Below are positions 37,663 through 38,733 of a DNA stretch of 38,733 nt, in pieces. The translations under genes and the position numbers were made by a program. Numbering within the stretch: position 1 is the stretch's first letter; every line of letters starts with the position of its first letter. A model generated the notes under the pieces. The model worked only from the letters and a program-made list of their open reading frames with translations. It made no database searches and was not told where the DNA came from. Origin of the DNA: an uncultured Alphaproteobacteria bacterium. GTDB taxonomy: Bacteria > Pseudomonadota > Alphaproteobacteria > Bin95. The stretch covers positions 1 to 38,733 of the forward strand of contig CALAHN010000022.1 of NCBI GenBank assembly GCA_937891825.1, read 5' to 3'.

Positions 37663-38649
37663 TCATAGGCCGAGGGCGCTTGCTTCGCCGCGCATCCAGC
37701 CGACGCAGGCGACGGCCTGTTCCAGCAAGGAATAGCCGCATCCCATGCCGTAGTCCGGGCCGGGAATGAACTCTGTCGAGATCTGGCCAAGCTTTGCGCC
37801 TACGTCTTTGGACCGATGCCGCAACAGGATGCGCAGGCCTTCCTTCCAGGGCTCCAGCAAGGCTGCATCGAAAGGCGCGTGGTAGGCGCCGGGCTTCGGT
37901 TCGACGAACGGATACTGAATGCCCCGGCCGACTTTGCCGTCCGGGTGGCTGCCTGCCGTATTCTTCGGGTTGTTCGGAACGGCCGCGCGGGCATGGGCAT
38001 GGCGGACCCAGCCGGCCGCGACCCATTCCTCGATCACGTTTCCCGGCTTGAACGGGTCGAGCACGAGAGCGCCGCTTCTGACCTTGGCGGCGGTATCGAA
38101 GATCGCCTGTTCTCCCGGATTGTCGATCTTGAAGATGACGTGGCTATGGTCGAGCGTCATGTTGAATTCCACGCCCCGCGCTTCGACCATGCGGGCGACC
38201 TTGGCGACGCGCGGAAAATCTTCCGACCACATGTTCACATGCACCTCGAAGCAAGGCATGCAGCCTGCTTCCGCGCCGATCTCGGCGGCGCGGAGATATG
38301 CGGCCATCACCTCGTCGTCGGTCACGACATGGCCGTCGGCATGCAGCAGCTTGATCTGCACATTGTGAACCCGGGACCCGAGCTTGCCGCCGAGCTTGAG
38401 ATTATGCTCCAGCAAGGCTTCGTCCGCGCCAAGCGCATAGAACCATCCACCCGCCCGGATCGGCAGGCCATGGCGCTGGCTGAGCGCCTGAAATTCCTCG
38501 ACCTGATCGGGGTCCGGCGTCTTGTCGACATAGTCGAAACATCCGGCGTCCGCCGCCATTTGAAAGCGGGTCGCGAGGTCGGGCATCGGGTCGGCGCCGG
38601 CATGCATCAGGCCATTGGTCTGAATGCCGAACAGCAAGGGGGCGGTCAT
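37663..38649 (-). CDS. Xylose isomerase-like TIM-barrel protein
   Basis: A 328-residue protein of the sugar-phosphate isomerase/epimerase (AP_endonuc_2) superfamily. It begins MTAPLLFGIQTNGLM and has barrel strands with metal-type residues: GCFDYVDKT, LPIRAGGWFYALG, CMPCFEVHVNMWSED (Glu and His), EFNMTLDHSHVIFKI (Asp and His), and a late HAHARAAVPNNPKNTAGS region. A C-terminal segment with GMGCGYSLLEQ is not found in ordinary xylose isomerases. Such proteins isomerise sugars or hydroxyacids with divalent metals; the substrate is not known. A palindromic repeat lies upstream at 38683-38730. It is convergent to the response-regulator operon. Confidence 0.75.
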   Translation of the reverse strand: MTAPLLFGIQTNGLMHAGADPMPDLATRFQMAADAGCFDYVDKTPDPDQVEEFQALSQRHGLPIRAGGWFYALGADEALLEHNLKLGGKLGSRVHNVQIKLLHADGHVVTDDEVMAAYLRAAEIGAEAGCMPCFEVHVNMWSEDFPRVAKVARMVEARGVEFNMTLDHSHVIFKIDNPGEQAIFDTAAKVRSGALVLDPFKPGNVIEEWVAAGWVRHAHARAAVPNNPKNTAGSHPDGKVGRGIQYPFVEPKPGAYHAPFDAALLEPWKEGLRILLRHRSKDVGAKLGQISTEFIPGPDYGMGCGYSLLEQAVACVGWMRGEASALGL

Positions 38650-38682
38650 CGTCTCTCTCCATGGCGGCGGCGCAGAATGCTA

Positions 38683-38730
38683 GATCAAACCAACCTTAGG
38701 CGGAATCGCCTAAGGTTGGATAATTTGATC
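38683..38730. repeat. Palindromic repeat with GAAT loop, copy B
   Basis: The outer arms GATCAAA (38683-38689) and TTTGATC (38724-38730) pair perfectly. The inner stem is a perfect 11 bp, AACCTTAGGCG (38692-38702) with CGCCTAAGGTT (38707-38717), around a GAAT loop. It shares the core, the TAGATCAAACC flank and TTGGATAATTTG with copy A at 16819. It lies upstream of the TIM-barrel gene at the right edge of the window. Confidence 0.88.
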
Positions 38731-38733
38731 GCT

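Noticed and set aside
1-38733. Insertion sequences, integrases, attachment sites, tRNA genes, riboswitches
   Set aside because: Reading both strands showed no transposase or integrase protein, no terminal inverted repeats with target duplications, no tRNA-like cloverleaf, and no recognisable riboswitch. A dedicated search could still find a small one.

Overview
The window is GC-rich and densely packed chromosomal DNA with no transposase, integrase, tRNA, rRNA or CRISPR array that I could see. Codon use, an RNase E with a long acidic insert in its S1 domain divergent from an AMIN-domain amidase, a FOXRED1-like/NDUFAF6-like pair, TRAP transporters and two families of short palindromic repeats all point to an alphaproteobacterium, probably of the Rhodospirillales type. 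That placement is inference from gene content; no 16S or other marker is present.

Layout. Positions 2-2734 hold the C-terminal part of a large helicase-nuclease (superfamily I helicase, Vsr/MTES_1575-type nuclease, DUF3320) that resembles single-gene phage-defence proteins and is cut by the window edge. Positions 2835-6384 hold a FOXRED1-like FAD oxidoreductase, an iron superoxide dismutase and two overlapping genes of the squalene/phytoene synthase fold, one with intact Asp-rich motifs and one NDUFAF6-like without them. Next come a CaiB/BaiF CoA-transferase (6455-7642) and an ABC exporter with a coupled glycosyltransferase (7768-10232). A minus-strand block (10303-15805) encodes a DUF1445 protein, a complete TRAP transporter (dctP, dctQ, dctM) and an orphan sarcosine oxidase beta subunit. 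It is followed by a beta-hydroxyacid dehydrogenase, a carboxymuconolactone decarboxylase-like protein coupled to a class V aminotransferase, then rne, amiC, an alpha/beta-hydrolase fold protein that lacks its catalytic residues, a tandem-GAF adenylate cyclase, a CcmI-like TPR protein, an acetolactate synthase-like enzyme, a threonine synthase-like enzyme overlapping an acyl-CoA ligase, and a methyltransferase.

The most interesting part is 33496-37638: a single-domain response regulator, a four-PAS sensor histidine kinase, a MarR-type regulator and a second single-domain response regulator. Three near-identical operators of the form TGTTGSCAACA sit there, two in the AT-rich divergent region between the first regulator and the kinase and one directly in front of the MarR gene. 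Each directly abuts a TAAG/TAAT-type -10-like hexamer. This looks like one autoregulated signalling module in which the MarR protein represses all three transcription units.

Two dispersed repeat families occur: a 48-55 bp palindrome with a compensatory base-pair change between its two copies (16819-16873 and 38683-38730), and a 40 bp AGAGC...GCTCT double hairpin (13636-13675 and 33980-34019). Several classical terminators are clear (sodB, rne, acetolactate synthase). Most metabolic genes are those of amino-acid or organic-acid scavenging (TRAP uptake, FAD amine oxidases, PLP enzymes, CoA-transferase, CoA ligase), but their exact substrates cannot be read from sequence.
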